Source of the DNA: an uncultured Bacteroidales bacterium
GTDB lineage: Bacteria > Bacteroidota > Bacteroidia > Bacteroidales > P3
NCBI GenBank assembly: GCA_944321735.1
Contig: CALUMK010000005.1
Span: 1 to 64,000 of the forward strand
DNA length: 64,000 nucleotides
Direction of reading: 5' to 3'
Within the stretch, counting starts at the first letter, position 1; the number at the start of each line of letters is the position of its first letter. This document shows, one piece after another, positions 26,368 through 35,126 of the stretch. Made by a program: the position numbers and the translations under genes. The notes beneath the pieces were generated by a model. That model ran no database searches, was not told the DNA's origin, and worked only from the letters and a program-made list of their open reading frames with translations.

Positions 26368-28146
26368 ATGGAACGACTTGATACTCTCAAATGTCTTCTA
26401 GTATTCCTCTTCGCTGTCCTTTTTCTACCATCCCATGCGCAAAAACAAAACACCTGGACAGCCACTTCCGATTCGTTCAGTTCCGTTATCGCCCTGTGCG
26501 AAGAAGCCGTAGCAGAAGACCAACGGAACTTGCTTCCAAATTTAGTGGATTCCTTGCAAAAAATCAAAACAGGGAATGAAGATCCCATCATGTCCGCCCA
26601 ATACCTGTATTGGACGGCATACGGAATCCGAAACCTTGACCTGGCACAAAGCCTGCATATCTTAGACAGCGCGGAGACCATCTTCGTCTCACACAAGAAA
26701 ACCTACGAAACGAACCGGGTACACTTGCTGCAAGCCGCTTTGGCAAAACTCCAGAACGATTATCTGAACTCCTACCGCATGGCTTCCAGTGCAAGGCAGT
26801 ATTTCACATCTATCGAGGATCCCTTGCGCGAAGCCGAAGCCGAAGTCCTGATTGGAACCATCTATTTCGAACTCGGAGATTACCCGAACGCCGTTTCCTT
26901 GCTCGAAAGCGCCAACACGCATTACCTGCAAGGCGGAAGCCAGACCTGCGCGGTGAAAAACCAGCTCAACCTTTGCAACGCCCTCTATATGAATGGAGAG
27001 GAATCAAAAGCCTTGGAACAGCTGACATGGCTGATAAACAATCCCGTCGCGCAAACAGACACCGCCTTCCTGATCAATGCCATGGTTTCCTATTACAGGA
27101 TATCAGACTACCAAGACGATTCCTATGTGGAAACCGCTTGGAACTTAGCGAAAAAAACAGGAAACCCGATTCTTCTGCTACTGACAAGAATGAACAAAGG
27201 CGCCCAAGCCCTCACCGCGGAACGGAACCAGGAAGCCCTGCTCTATTATAAAGACTGCTACCGGATTGCCAGTCAAGGAGGAACCTTTCCCCAGATTTCT
27301 CCAATCCTGTACTCTCTTTCCGAACTATACAGGCGACTGGGGGAAAAAGACAGCGCATACCTTTACCTTAAGATGTATGTGAGCCTGAGCGATTCTACCG
27401 TGAATCAAGAAGCCTTGATGCAATACCAGCGGGCGCAAATGCGGTCGGCCATAGAAAAAGCACAGGACGAGATCCGGCAGCAGGAAGAAAAACTCAGAAG
27501 AGAAAGATGGATCAGTCTCGGCGTTATCGGTGTATTGATAATCATCGGAAGCATGGGCATCACCATCCTGTTCCTTTCCCGCAAAAAAGACCGTATCATC
27601 CAACGCTTCAAAGAGGCCGAAAACAGAGAATTACAACTGCAAAACAAGAACATCCAAGACGAATTAGCCGCCAAAAACAGGGAGCTGACCTCCAACACGC
27701 TGCTAATCGCAGAAAAAAACAACGCCCTCAGGAACGTATTGGCATCGACCGAGCAGAAACTGCAACAGAACAAGATTCCTTATGAAGAAGGCTGTCAATT
27801 GGTTTTCCAACTCAAATCACTCATCAAGGAAAGCAACGAATGGTCGTTCTTCAAACGGCATTTCGAGAAAGTCCACCCCGACTTTTTCCTCTTGCTCAAA
27901 GAATCATGCCCGCAACTTTCAGAAAACGACCTGAGGCTTTGCGCCTTAATCCGTACCGGAATGAGCAACAAGGAAATCGCACAAATGCTAGGTATCAGCC
28001 TCAACACTGTCTTTACGACCCGCTACCGGATTCGGAAAAAGCTGGGCAACCTGCTCAAAGGGAACAATCCCGACAAAGAATCCTCCCTTTCGGAAGAAAA
28101 CGAGCAGGAAGAACACTCCTTGGAGGACTTTCTCAGAAGCATCTAA
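26368..28146 (+). CDS. TPR membrane protein with C-terminal LuxR-type HTH domain
   Basis: The 592-residue protein has a signal peptide ending LPSHAQ, TPR-like helical repeats (about 40-370), one transmembrane helix (about 382-402) followed by KKDRIIQRF, a coiled coil (about 410-465) and a LuxR/GerE-type HTH (about 515-562) with MSNKEIAQMLGISLNTVFTTR, shortened here to MSNKEIAQMLGIS. It is likely a one-component membrane regulator sensing in the periplasm. An acidic tail follows the HTH. It is convergent with the next gene (8 bp apart). Confidence 0.85.
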   Translation: MERLDTLKCLLVFLFAVLFLPSHAQKQNTWTATSDSFSSVIALCEEAVAEDQRNLLPNLVDSLQKIKTGNEDPIMSAQYLYWTAYGIRNLDLAQSLHILDSAETIFVSHKKTYETNRVHLLQAALAKLQNDYLNSYRMASSARQYFTSIEDPLREAEAEVLIGTIYFELGDYPNAVSLLESANTHYLQGGSQTCAVKNQLNLCNALYMNGEESKALEQLTWLINNPVAQTDTAFLINAMVSYYRISDYQDDSYVETAWNLAKKTGNPILLLLTRMNKGAQALTAERNQEALLYYKDCYRIASQGGTFPQISPILYSLSELYRRLGEKDSAYLYLKMYVSLSDSTVNQEALMQYQRAQMRSAIEKAQDEIRQQEEKLRRERWISLGVIGVLIIIGSMGITILFLSRKKDRIIQRFKEAENRELQLQNKNIQDELAAKNRELTSNTLLIAEKNNALRNVLASTEQKLQQNKIPYEEGCQLVFQLKSLIKESNEWSFFKRHFEKVHPDFFLLLKESCPQLSENDLRLCALIRTGMSNKEIAQMLGISLNTVFTTRYRIRKKLGNLLKGNNPDKESSLSEENEQEEHSLEDFLRSI

Positions 28147-28154
28147 AAGCACAA

Positions 28155-29621
28155 TCAAGGACGCTTCCATACTTCAATGAAAACCGCGCCTTTTTCAAAC
28201 CGTTTCTGCAAGACACAAGCACTATCGATACCGAACTTGGAACGATCCAATACATTGGAAAGATTGCTGTACAGGATAAATTCCGCCCCGGAAGCTCCTT
28301 CAGCAAAAGGCTCGTCAGCCCATACACCTTCCATTGCCTTGTCCAAATCTATCAAATCCGAGGTTTTGTCCGCCGGAAAGAAAGAACATACCTGATGCGG
28401 TGTCACCTGCCTGTCCTTCAAATAATCCAAAGCCTGCCAACGCAAGTGATAATAAGGCAAATGTGACAAAGAGCAATCCCACTGGGTCACACGCAGGGTC
28501 GGATACCATCCCATCTGTGCCGTCCCTAACAAAAGCATCAGGCACACGCTCAGAACCCGGGCTCTGCCCGCAGGCATCAATTCGAACATCATCTTGCCCA
28601 GCAGCAAGGGCATCAATACGTACAGCAGAAGGAAATACCTGCCCCCATAGGGATTTCTGAAAGGCACCGTCATCAAGAAAAACAAAACAAACAAGACCAG
28701 AAACAGCCCGACTACAGGATGTGGCAGAATCCGCCACGCCCTTTTCCATCCATGCCAAAATCCCACCGCCAACAGTGCAATCCAAAGGAAACCTTTGCCC
28801 AAATCAAACAAGAACAAAGGGAAAGAAATCAAATTGCTCTTTATTTTTCCCCAATCAGCCACTCTCCACAAAGAATCTTCCCCCATTCCAAAGACCATCT
28901 CCTGATTGCGCATCTGCACCAACAACAAAAACACAGCTACCGCCACAGCCGGCAGAAACATAAGCAGTTCTCTGCCCAGCAACGATATGGCCAGCCGTCC
29001 ATTCATTCCTCGCCGGCAAATTGCATACAAGAACGCAAACAACCCCAAAGCAGCACAAACCATGACCCCACGGCTACGCAACATGGCAAGAAAAAAAGCA
29101 CCTGCAACAACACTGACCTTATTTCCGGAAAGAATGCCTCGCAAGCACACCAATGCACACAAAACCATCACCGTATCAAACATAGGCAACAGCAATTGCG
29201 TCAAAAGCGTTGTATCGCACAGAACCAACAAGAACACAAAATCCCTACCCCGGCTCCGGCCCATCACATCCCGGCACAAACAAAAAACCTGATGGATAAG
29301 CGCCAAGCCGAAAAAAATAAAAAGGACATGCGTGGAAAAAAGAGTCCGTCCGAAAACCGTCCACCACAAAGCCAGCAGCATGCTCAAAGGAAGATTGTCG
29401 GAAACCGAAGACTCAGGAAAATGAAAATCGGAAAAACCGTTTTGATACAAAACCGTAGCCGGGCGCGAAAGCACGGAAACCGAATCCCAAAAGAAAGGCG
29501 TCCATGCCAGTGCCAACGCGCCAACGCCATACAAAACCCATACAATCCAAAGAATGCGATACTCCTTTGAAAAAAGCCGGGAATCCTTTAAGCCACACAT
29601 TGCACGTATACGCCCTTTCAT
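28155..29621 (-). CDS. Polytopic GT-C-like membrane protein
   Basis: The 488-residue protein has about ten hydrophobic helices and a C-terminal soluble segment (about 400-488). An early loop carries WTPFFWDSVSVLSRPA, an arrangement seen in GT-C-type glycosyltransferases, though the usual DE motif is not obvious. It probably transfers or processes lipid-linked sugars, but this is inference from topology. The ATG at 29621 was chosen because the longer frame needs TTG at 29651. The 138 bp up to the VOC gene contain nothing noteworthy. Confidence 0.6.
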   Translation of the reverse strand: MKGRIRAMCGLKDSRLFSKEYRILWIVWVLYGVGALALAWTPFFWDSVSVLSRPATVLYQNGFSDFHFPESSVSDNLPLSMLLALWWTVFGRTLFSTHVLFIFFGLALIHQVFCLCRDVMGRSRGRDFVFLLVLCDTTLLTQLLLPMFDTVMVLCALVCLRGILSGNKVSVVAGAFFLAMLRSRGVMVCAALGLFAFLYAICRRGMNGRLAISLLGRELLMFLPAVAVAVFLLLVQMRNQEMVFGMGEDSLWRVADWGKIKSNLISFPLFLFDLGKGFLWIALLAVGFWHGWKRAWRILPHPVVGLFLVLFVLFFLMTVPFRNPYGGRYFLLLYVLMPLLLGKMMFELMPAGRARVLSVCLMLLLGTAQMGWYPTLRVTQWDCSLSHLPYYHLRWQALDYLKDRQVTPHQVCSFFPADKTSDLIDLDKAMEGVWADEPFAEGASGAEFILYSNLSNVLDRSKFGIDSACVLQKRFEKGAVFIEVWKRP

Positions 29622-29759
29622 AAAGCCGCCAATCTTCCTGACAAGGTACAACCCTGCAATCCATCAAATTCCACCTGCGGGACAAAGTCGAAATAATCCG
29701 CCAGGCCTTTCGTCAGGACATCCGCCCGACACAAATCAATCGAAAAAAAACAGTCTCAT

Positions 29760-30911
29760 TTAATCGGGCAGATCTTTTTTCCGAGTGAAACGCAAAGCCT
29801 TGACTAACCAGTTTGGCAGCGGCTTGGTGGCATCGAAACGTTGCAGGTTCAGGAAGAGATTCCATTTCTTCATGATGGGAACCCGGCAAGTCTCCACATA
29901 CTCGATCAAAGTGCCCGAAGGATCCTCGTTATAGGCGAAATGCCCGGCTGCATCCCCCATATCGAAATTGGGATTCTGCCGGATGCTGTCCACCGTAAAG
30001 GGCGAACCCAAAGCCTCGGCATAATCACGCAAGGCATTGATGTTCCGGATATCGTAACAAATCTGGATGAAGCCCAGTTCGCCCCAGAAACGGTTCTCGA
30101 AAATCTTATGCACCGGCGTAGGACGATCCAAGGCTTGTATCAATTCTATTTCCGAAGGACCGAGCAGACGGGAGAAGCCTCCGGTCCGAGCCTGGCCATG
30201 CCCCAGCAGCACCCGGCGGAAACGGCATCCCGGCGTGCCTTGCTGGCTCAAATCCTTGAATTCCCCTTCTTCTTCGCTGCACACATGGTCGTAGCCTAAC
30301 ATATCCCGGTAGAATGCCTTGCACTTCTCGATGTCCTCACAGCCCACTATCGCCCCGAAAACACCGCCCGTCAGCTTGCCTTCCTTGGCAAACCACGCAC
30401 CTTCCGCCCCTACCTGCACCATCTGGAAGAGATTGCCGTCCGGATCCTTGACATAGAAATAATCCCGGCCTTGGGAATCCTTGTAAATCTCGGTCACATA
30501 AGCGCCTTTTTCCATATAGAGCTTATGCGTTGCCGCGGCATCCTTGCATTTGATCTTGCAGGCATAAATCCCGTAATCACCCGGAAGGACCTGGAATTCA
30601 GGCGCACGAGGCGGAAAATCCCGATGTTGCCAAATCTCAAAACCGCCGCCCCCCTGCAAATTGACCGCTAAAACAGCCCTGCGGTTACGCGGCTTGCCTC
30701 CGGTATAGGGCAACATGTATTCGGCCGGAGCCCGCTCATCGAAAATAATGGCATCGACTCCGAAAAACTCGTTGTACCAGCGCCAAGCCGAAGCCACATC
30801 GCGAACGCCGATACCCACCTGCTGGATTCCTGAAATAATAGGCCGTTGCTTATCGGGAGTCGAAATCCCAACCGATCCATCCGGTTTGTCAAATGTAGGA
30901 TTGTTTGCCAT
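29760..30911 (-). CDS. Double-domain VOC family protein (glyoxalase/dioxygenase fold)
   Basis: The 383-residue protein has two VOC modules. The first (about 25-155) has QQVGIGVRDVASAWRWY and ends with YVKDPDGNLFQMVQ, and the second (about 185-345) has VFGAIVGCEDIEKCKAFYRD and ends DPSGTLIEYVET. Such folds bind a divalent metal via His/Glu side chains and catalyse glyoxalase or dioxygenase reactions. The tandem arrangement resembles 4-hydroxyphenylpyruvate dioxygenase, but length and motifs do not establish that activity. It is in the same direction as the SDR gene upstream (117 bp), and the two could form an operon acting on one substrate. Confidence 0.8.
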   Translation of the reverse strand: MANNPTFDKPDGSVGISTPDKQRPIISGIQQVGIGVRDVASAWRWYNEFFGVDAIIFDERAPAEYMLPYTGGKPRNRRAVLAVNLQGGGGFEIWQHRDFPPRAPEFQVLPGDYGIYACKIKCKDAAATHKLYMEKGAYVTEIYKDSQGRDYFYVKDPDGNLFQMVQVGAEGAWFAKEGKLTGGVFGAIVGCEDIEKCKAFYRDMLGYDHVCSEEEGEFKDLSQQGTPGCRFRRVLLGHGQARTGGFSRLLGPSEIELIQALDRPTPVHKIFENRFWGELGFIQICYDIRNINALRDYAEALGSPFTVDSIRQNPNFDMGDAAGHFAYNEDPSGTLIEYVETCRVPIMKKWNLFLNLQRFDATKPLPNWLVKALRFTRKKDLPD

Positions 30912-31028
30912 CTTAAATCAATTAATTGTTCCTTGTTAAAATCTTTAAAAATCCAGCCGCCTCCTGCCTCCTGAAAAAAATCCGTAAAAGCCCTGTCTCC
31001 ATGAGGGTTCAAATGAGCTGACCCGCCA

Positions 31029-31817
31029 TCAGTTAGGTTTCACCTTCCCGGCAAGCCTGTAATACAAAGCCGGGATATAGCGGCGGAAATACACCATCAG
31101 CACATCGATCCGGCACACATAGACTTCCTTTTTGGAACGGCGCACCGCCTTCATAATCCTTCTCGCGCATTCCTCGGCCGAAATGCCGTTCTTCTGCCCA
31201 TGATCCATCACCCCGTGTTCCGCTCCGGTAGCCGTAAGCGCATGCAGGGAAACATTGGTCAGAATCCGTCCCGGGCAGACTACCGTCACTTTGATGCCGT
31301 ATTGGGCATTCTCCGCCCGCAGGGTCTCGTAAAAACCGTGCATGGCATGCTTGGCTGCCGAATAAGCCGAACGTTGCGGGAAACCGAACACTCCCACAAT
31401 GCTGCTGATAGCCACAAAATGTCCTTTCTTTCGAGCCAGCATGGAAGGCAACACCGCCTTGGCCAACTGTACCCCGCCGAAATAATCCACCTGCATGATG
31501 CGCCGGTCTATCTCCATCGGGGTCTCCACCACCAACGAACGCTGGCTGATTCCCCCGTTATTGACCAAGATATCCACATAACCGAAACGTTCCAAAACCG
31601 TCTTGGCTGCTGCATCCAAACTGGCCGGGTCGGCCAAATCCAAACATACGATAAAGCATTTCTCCGGATACGCGCATTCCGCCTTGACCCTTTCCAACTC
31701 AGCCTCCTTGCGTGAAGACAATATCACTATAGCCCCTTTCTGAGACCAAGCTTTCGCCAACGCTTCTCCGATACCCGAAGAAGCCCCTGTTATCCAAACG
31801 ATTGCACTTTCTTCCAT
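31029..31817 (-). CDS. Short-chain dehydrogenase/reductase (classical SDR)
   Basis: The 262-residue protein has the NAD(P)-binding TGASSGIG motif near the N-terminus, the NNGG motif, the catalytic Ser in AISSIVG and the YSAAK active-site pair. It reduces or oxidises a carbonyl/hydroxyl with NAD(P)(H). The C-terminus has a hydrophobic, basic YFRRYIPALYYRLAGK stretch, as in membrane-associated DHRS7-like SDRs. The start at 31817 places the nucleotide motif at the usual position; Met at 31841 is an alternative. The substrate is unknown. Confidence 0.88.
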   Translation of the reverse strand: MEESAIVWITGASSGIGEALAKAWSQKGAIVILSSRKEAELERVKAECAYPEKCFIVCLDLADPASLDAAAKTVLERFGYVDILVNNGGISQRSLVVETPMEIDRRIMQVDYFGGVQLAKAVLPSMLARKKGHFVAISSIVGVFGFPQRSAYSAAKHAMHGFYETLRAENAQYGIKVTVVCPGRILTNVSLHALTATGAEHGVMDHGQKNGISAEECARRIMKAVRRSKKEVYVCRIDVLMVYFRRYIPALYYRLAGKVKPN

Positions 31818-32082
31818 CGCTAATAGTTTGTTCGTCAGCATCCGTTTTTCCTGTTCCATGCCGGGTTTCCAACCCGCATTTCCAAGCTTTGCCCAACAAT
31901 GGAACGCTGCAATGGAATCCGTCCCTTGCCCCCTTCCCCTCATATACCCGGCCTCAAACCAAACCGGCCTCAAATTCCGGATTCCAACCGGCTAAATTAT
32001 ACTTTTTGCCGCACATAGACTGACTTTTTCATTTTTTTCCCTTTTTCATCGGGAAACGCATCAATCATGCAAAACCAACCAC

Positions 32083-33603
32083 ATGAAACCAAAACAGTTC
32101 CTATCTCTATGCACGCTCTTGCTGTGCATTGGGGCAATGCGTGTGCAAGCCCAGACCGAAATCCCGTTCAAACTGGACTTTGAACAGGAAAGCAGCCAAT
32201 GACTTTTTGCCAACGACAGCGTCAACCAATGGTAAGAGGCAACAAAGCCTACAACGGCGACGAGTCCCAGTACGGCTTGTACATCAGCAATACCCAAGGA
32301 GCCTCCAACAAATACGATGGATACCAGACACAAGTATCCCACGCTTATTTCATGGTGCAAATACCCCAAGGCGGAGCCTTGCTGGAATTCGACTACCGGC
32401 TTCAAGGAGAAGGCGATGAATACTACGGGATTTCCGACGGCCTAAAGGTGAGCATTGTGGATACCGCGCAAAAACCGGTTGCCGGATTCGGGATGCCAAT
32501 TGCAGACGGGCAATACGTTAGGCAAACAAGCTGGACAACCGCCCAGCTGCCCGTAGACGGCCCCTCTGGAAGCGATGACAACGGCATGCGCTATATCGTG
32601 TTCACCTGGGTCAACGACAACAGCCAAGCCAACAACCCGGCAGTGGCCATCGACAATGTGGTAGTCCGCTTTGACGACTGCCCGGAACCGGAAAACCTCA
32701 AGCTCTGCCCGGAACCGGACTCCCTCCAAGCCTCCTCGGCTAAAATCTGTTGGGACGCGCCACAGACCGATGTACGCCTGTATGAAATCCTGCTGCATCC
32801 TTCTTACGCCCCCACGCTGACGGAATACTTCCATACCACGGAAAACACCTTCCTGCTGCAAGGTCTGGACGAACTCACCTATTACAGCGTTCAGGTTAGA
32901 GCAATCCGCAACGAATTAAGCCACAGCAATTTCTCAAACCCGCTTTCTTTCGAAACCCCGGCTCAGTTCCCAGTCCCCACCCATTTTGCAGCCGATGTGA
33001 CCGACCAAGGCGTGACATTTTCCTGGCAAGGCGAAGCCGATGCTTATGTCCTAAGCTACAAGACCACCGATGCCGCTGCCTATACGGACGTAGCCGTGAA
33101 CGCGAACGAACTCACTTTGGACTACGAACAATTGCAACTCGTTCAGAACTATACCGCACGCTTGCGTGGCGTATACGGGGAAAGCGATTCGAGTGCTTGG
33201 ACAACCGAAATTTCCTTCAGCACGCCTTGCGGGATAGCCAAGCCTGCCTTTTGCCGAAAACTTCGACAATGCAGGTTACGATATCCCCAACTGCTGGGAC
33301 AACAGCGAAGGAACAGCTTCCGACTCATACAAATGGACAACCGAGGCGACTGAAAACGGCTTCCATATGATGTTCAGCAGCATGTACGCCTATAAAGGGG
33401 ACAACAACTACCTGAAATCCCCGTTCATAGGAATCGGCGATGCCGAGGAACTGGAACTCAGCTTTGAATACTACAACCCGGAAGGCGAAAGATCTCCTGC
33501 CTCCATGCAACACGATGTCCATGCATGGGCATCCGGCCTTTACATCGTGAACGTGCAAACCACCGAAGGCAATTCTTCGTTCAAGCTGCAAATCAGCAAA
33601 TAA
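32083..33603 (+). pseudogene. Decayed T9SS secreted adhesin (several lesions)
   Basis: ATG 32083 starts a signal peptide ending MRVQAQ. The frame then meets TGA (32201, where family members have a Trp) and a frameshift near 32230, and resumes as a jelly-roll adhesin domain (GNKAYNGDESQYGLYISN) and two fibronectin III-like modules. A second frameshift near 33235 (after STPCGIA) leads to LPFAENFDNAGYDIPNCWD. The final part jumps from SPASMQ straight to WASGLYIVNVQTTEG, a sorting-domain end, indicating an internal deletion. It is homologous to the intact protein at 35127-39065. A perfect terminator follows. Confidence 0.8.
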
Positions 33604-33616
33604 TCTCTACAACGCC

Positions 33617-33664
33617 AAAGCGGTGTGCCAGTTTCCAGTTTCCAACCACTGGCACACCGCTTTT
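33617..33664. terminator. Strong hairpin terminator after the decayed T9SS gene
   Basis: A perfect 16-bp stem AAAGCGGTGTGCCAGT / ACTGGCACACCGCTTT is followed by T. It is symmetrical enough to work on either strand. Between it and 33880 no gene is supported; one stretch at about 33700-33780 reads as a signal-peptide-like IFACALFSAELLWAGAGQA without a good start and may be a relic. Confidence 0.85.
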
Positions 33665-33879
33665 CTGTCAGAAAACAATCAAAACAACCTTTCATAAGAC
33701 GAAAAATTTTCGCCTGCGCCCTGTTCTCGGCCGAGCTTCTATGGGCAGGAGCAGGACAAGCCCATGGTTTGGGACAATGCCACTGCCGAACATTGCATTT
33801 CAAGCAAGAAAAACAGCTTATCCGGCACATTGTACTTCTCAAAAAATAATAACATACAAATCAATATTTTACAAAAACA

Positions 33880-33916
33880 TAGTTCGATAAAACCGATTTC
33901 GCGCGATATATAAATA
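33880..33916 (+). promoter_or_regulatory. Motif shared with ssb upstream of the comEA-like gene
   Basis: AGTTCGATAAAACCGATTTC continues into GCGCG and an AT-rich TATATAAATAAG. It matches the ssb motif at 21702-21738 in 22 of 24 positions. The motif ends 114 bp before the ATG at 34018, compared with 115 bp for ssb, which also supports that start codon. Confidence 0.55.
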
Positions 33917-34017
33917 AGATGAGAACCAAACGCGAAATCAAAAAACGCATAAGCCAGTTTATCCAATACCGGATTCTTGGAGCATCCCGTACAAGACTTC
34001 TACGGATAAGTTATTTC

Positions 34018-34845
34018 ATGGCATTGACCAAACGGGATCGCCAAGCCATCCGCGTCCTGCTGGTACTGATTGCCGCCACCATCGCTTTGCGGGCCTGGGG
34101 TATTGTCAAACCAGCCAAGGAATGGGGCATCGCCGAATTAGGAAATCCGTTCGCCATGAACGAGGCCTATCTGGAGACCCGTTTCTACCAGGAATCCCAT
34201 TCGTATCAGAGCACGGGATATGCGGACAAGAATGCCCGTTATGCCAGCAACAAAGAATCGACATACAGCAAAAATCACGGCACAAGCAGCAAAAACCCAT
34301 TGCATACCGGAAGCAAGAGACAGGATTCCGCGTCATACCGCTACGCAAACCGATACACACCGCCTTCGTATATGGTCAAAAGGAAATTCCGCGTGGACCT
34401 CAACAAGGCCGACACTTTGGATTTGCAGGAACTGAGGGGCATCGGATCGGTCTATTCCAAACGAATCATCGCCTACCGGGAAAAATTAGGCGGGTTCGTG
34501 CATCCCCGCCAATTGCGCGAAGTCTGGGGCATCGACTCCCTGCTATACCAGCGCATCGCGCCGTCCGTTTATGTCGAAAATCCGCAATTGCGGAAACTCA
34601 AAGTGAACCAAGCCGACCTCTACACGCTCAAAAGCCATCCGTACCTGGACTATTACCAAGCCAAGGAAATCTACTTGCACCGACTCAAATACGGTCCCTT
34701 TTCGGACATAGAGCAAATCCGGCAGGTCAACCTGATGGACTCCGGGACGTTTTCCCGCCTGTATCCTTACCTGAGCATTGAAAACACAAAAGAAAATGAA
34801 ACGCAGGCAGCCGACGACACAGCAACAAAAAATTCTTCACCATAA
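34018..34845 (+). CDS. ComEA-like helix-hairpin-helix protein
   Basis: The 275-residue protein has one N-terminal membrane helix (about 12-30), a low-complexity S/Y/K-rich spacer (about 50-115) and two or more helix-hairpin-helix modules (about 125-260) with KADTLDLQELRGIGSVYSKRIIAY, shortened to ELRGIGSVYSKRI, and the second KVNQADLYTLKSHPYL. ComEA proteins bind double-stranded DNA non-specifically at the membrane during natural transformation; Bacteroidota homologues are annotated in the same way but are largely uncharacterised. An ATG at 33919 would add 33 basic residues, but the shared upstream motif favours 34018. It is monocistronic or leads into the next T9SS gene. Confidence 0.8.
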   Translation: MALTKRDRQAIRVLLVLIAATIALRAWGIVKPAKEWGIAELGNPFAMNEAYLETRFYQESHSYQSTGYADKNARYASNKESTYSKNHGTSSKNPLHTGSKRQDSASYRYANRYTPPSYMVKRKFRVDLNKADTLDLQELRGIGSVYSKRIIAYREKLGGFVHPRQLREVWGIDSLLYQRIAPSVYVENPQLRKLKVNQADLYTLKSHPYLDYYQAKEIYLHRLKYGPFSDIEQIRQVNLMDSGTFSRLYPYLSIENTKENETQAADDTATKNSSP

Positions 34846-35126
34846 GAAAAACCACAGCAAGCCGTCGCAGGAAAAACATCTCCAGAACACGCTCCCCTTG
34901 CGTCCACAAACCCAAAACCGCGACCGAAACCTCAAAAATGACAATAATGCAAAACCCATACAAGATGAAAAACGACCAAGACATCCAGAACCAAGCCCCA
35001 AACCAACAGCAGACCCCACAACAAAACCCGCAAAGCCAGCCCAAGACATTGCCGGAAGAAAAACGCAAAAGCAAAGGAGGCATCCGCCACCGTCCAAGGC
35101 TCTTCCGAAAGCTTTCAAAAACAAGC

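Noticed and set aside
29760..30911. 4-hydroxyphenylpyruvate dioxygenase
   Set aside because: The double-VOC arrangement is similar, but the length and the C-terminal signature of that enzyme are not clearly present. It was kept as a general VOC protein.
34938..35126. Upstream start of the T9SS adhesin
   Set aside because: It would put about 80 polar Q/N/P-rich residues before the signal peptide, which is not compatible with normal export.
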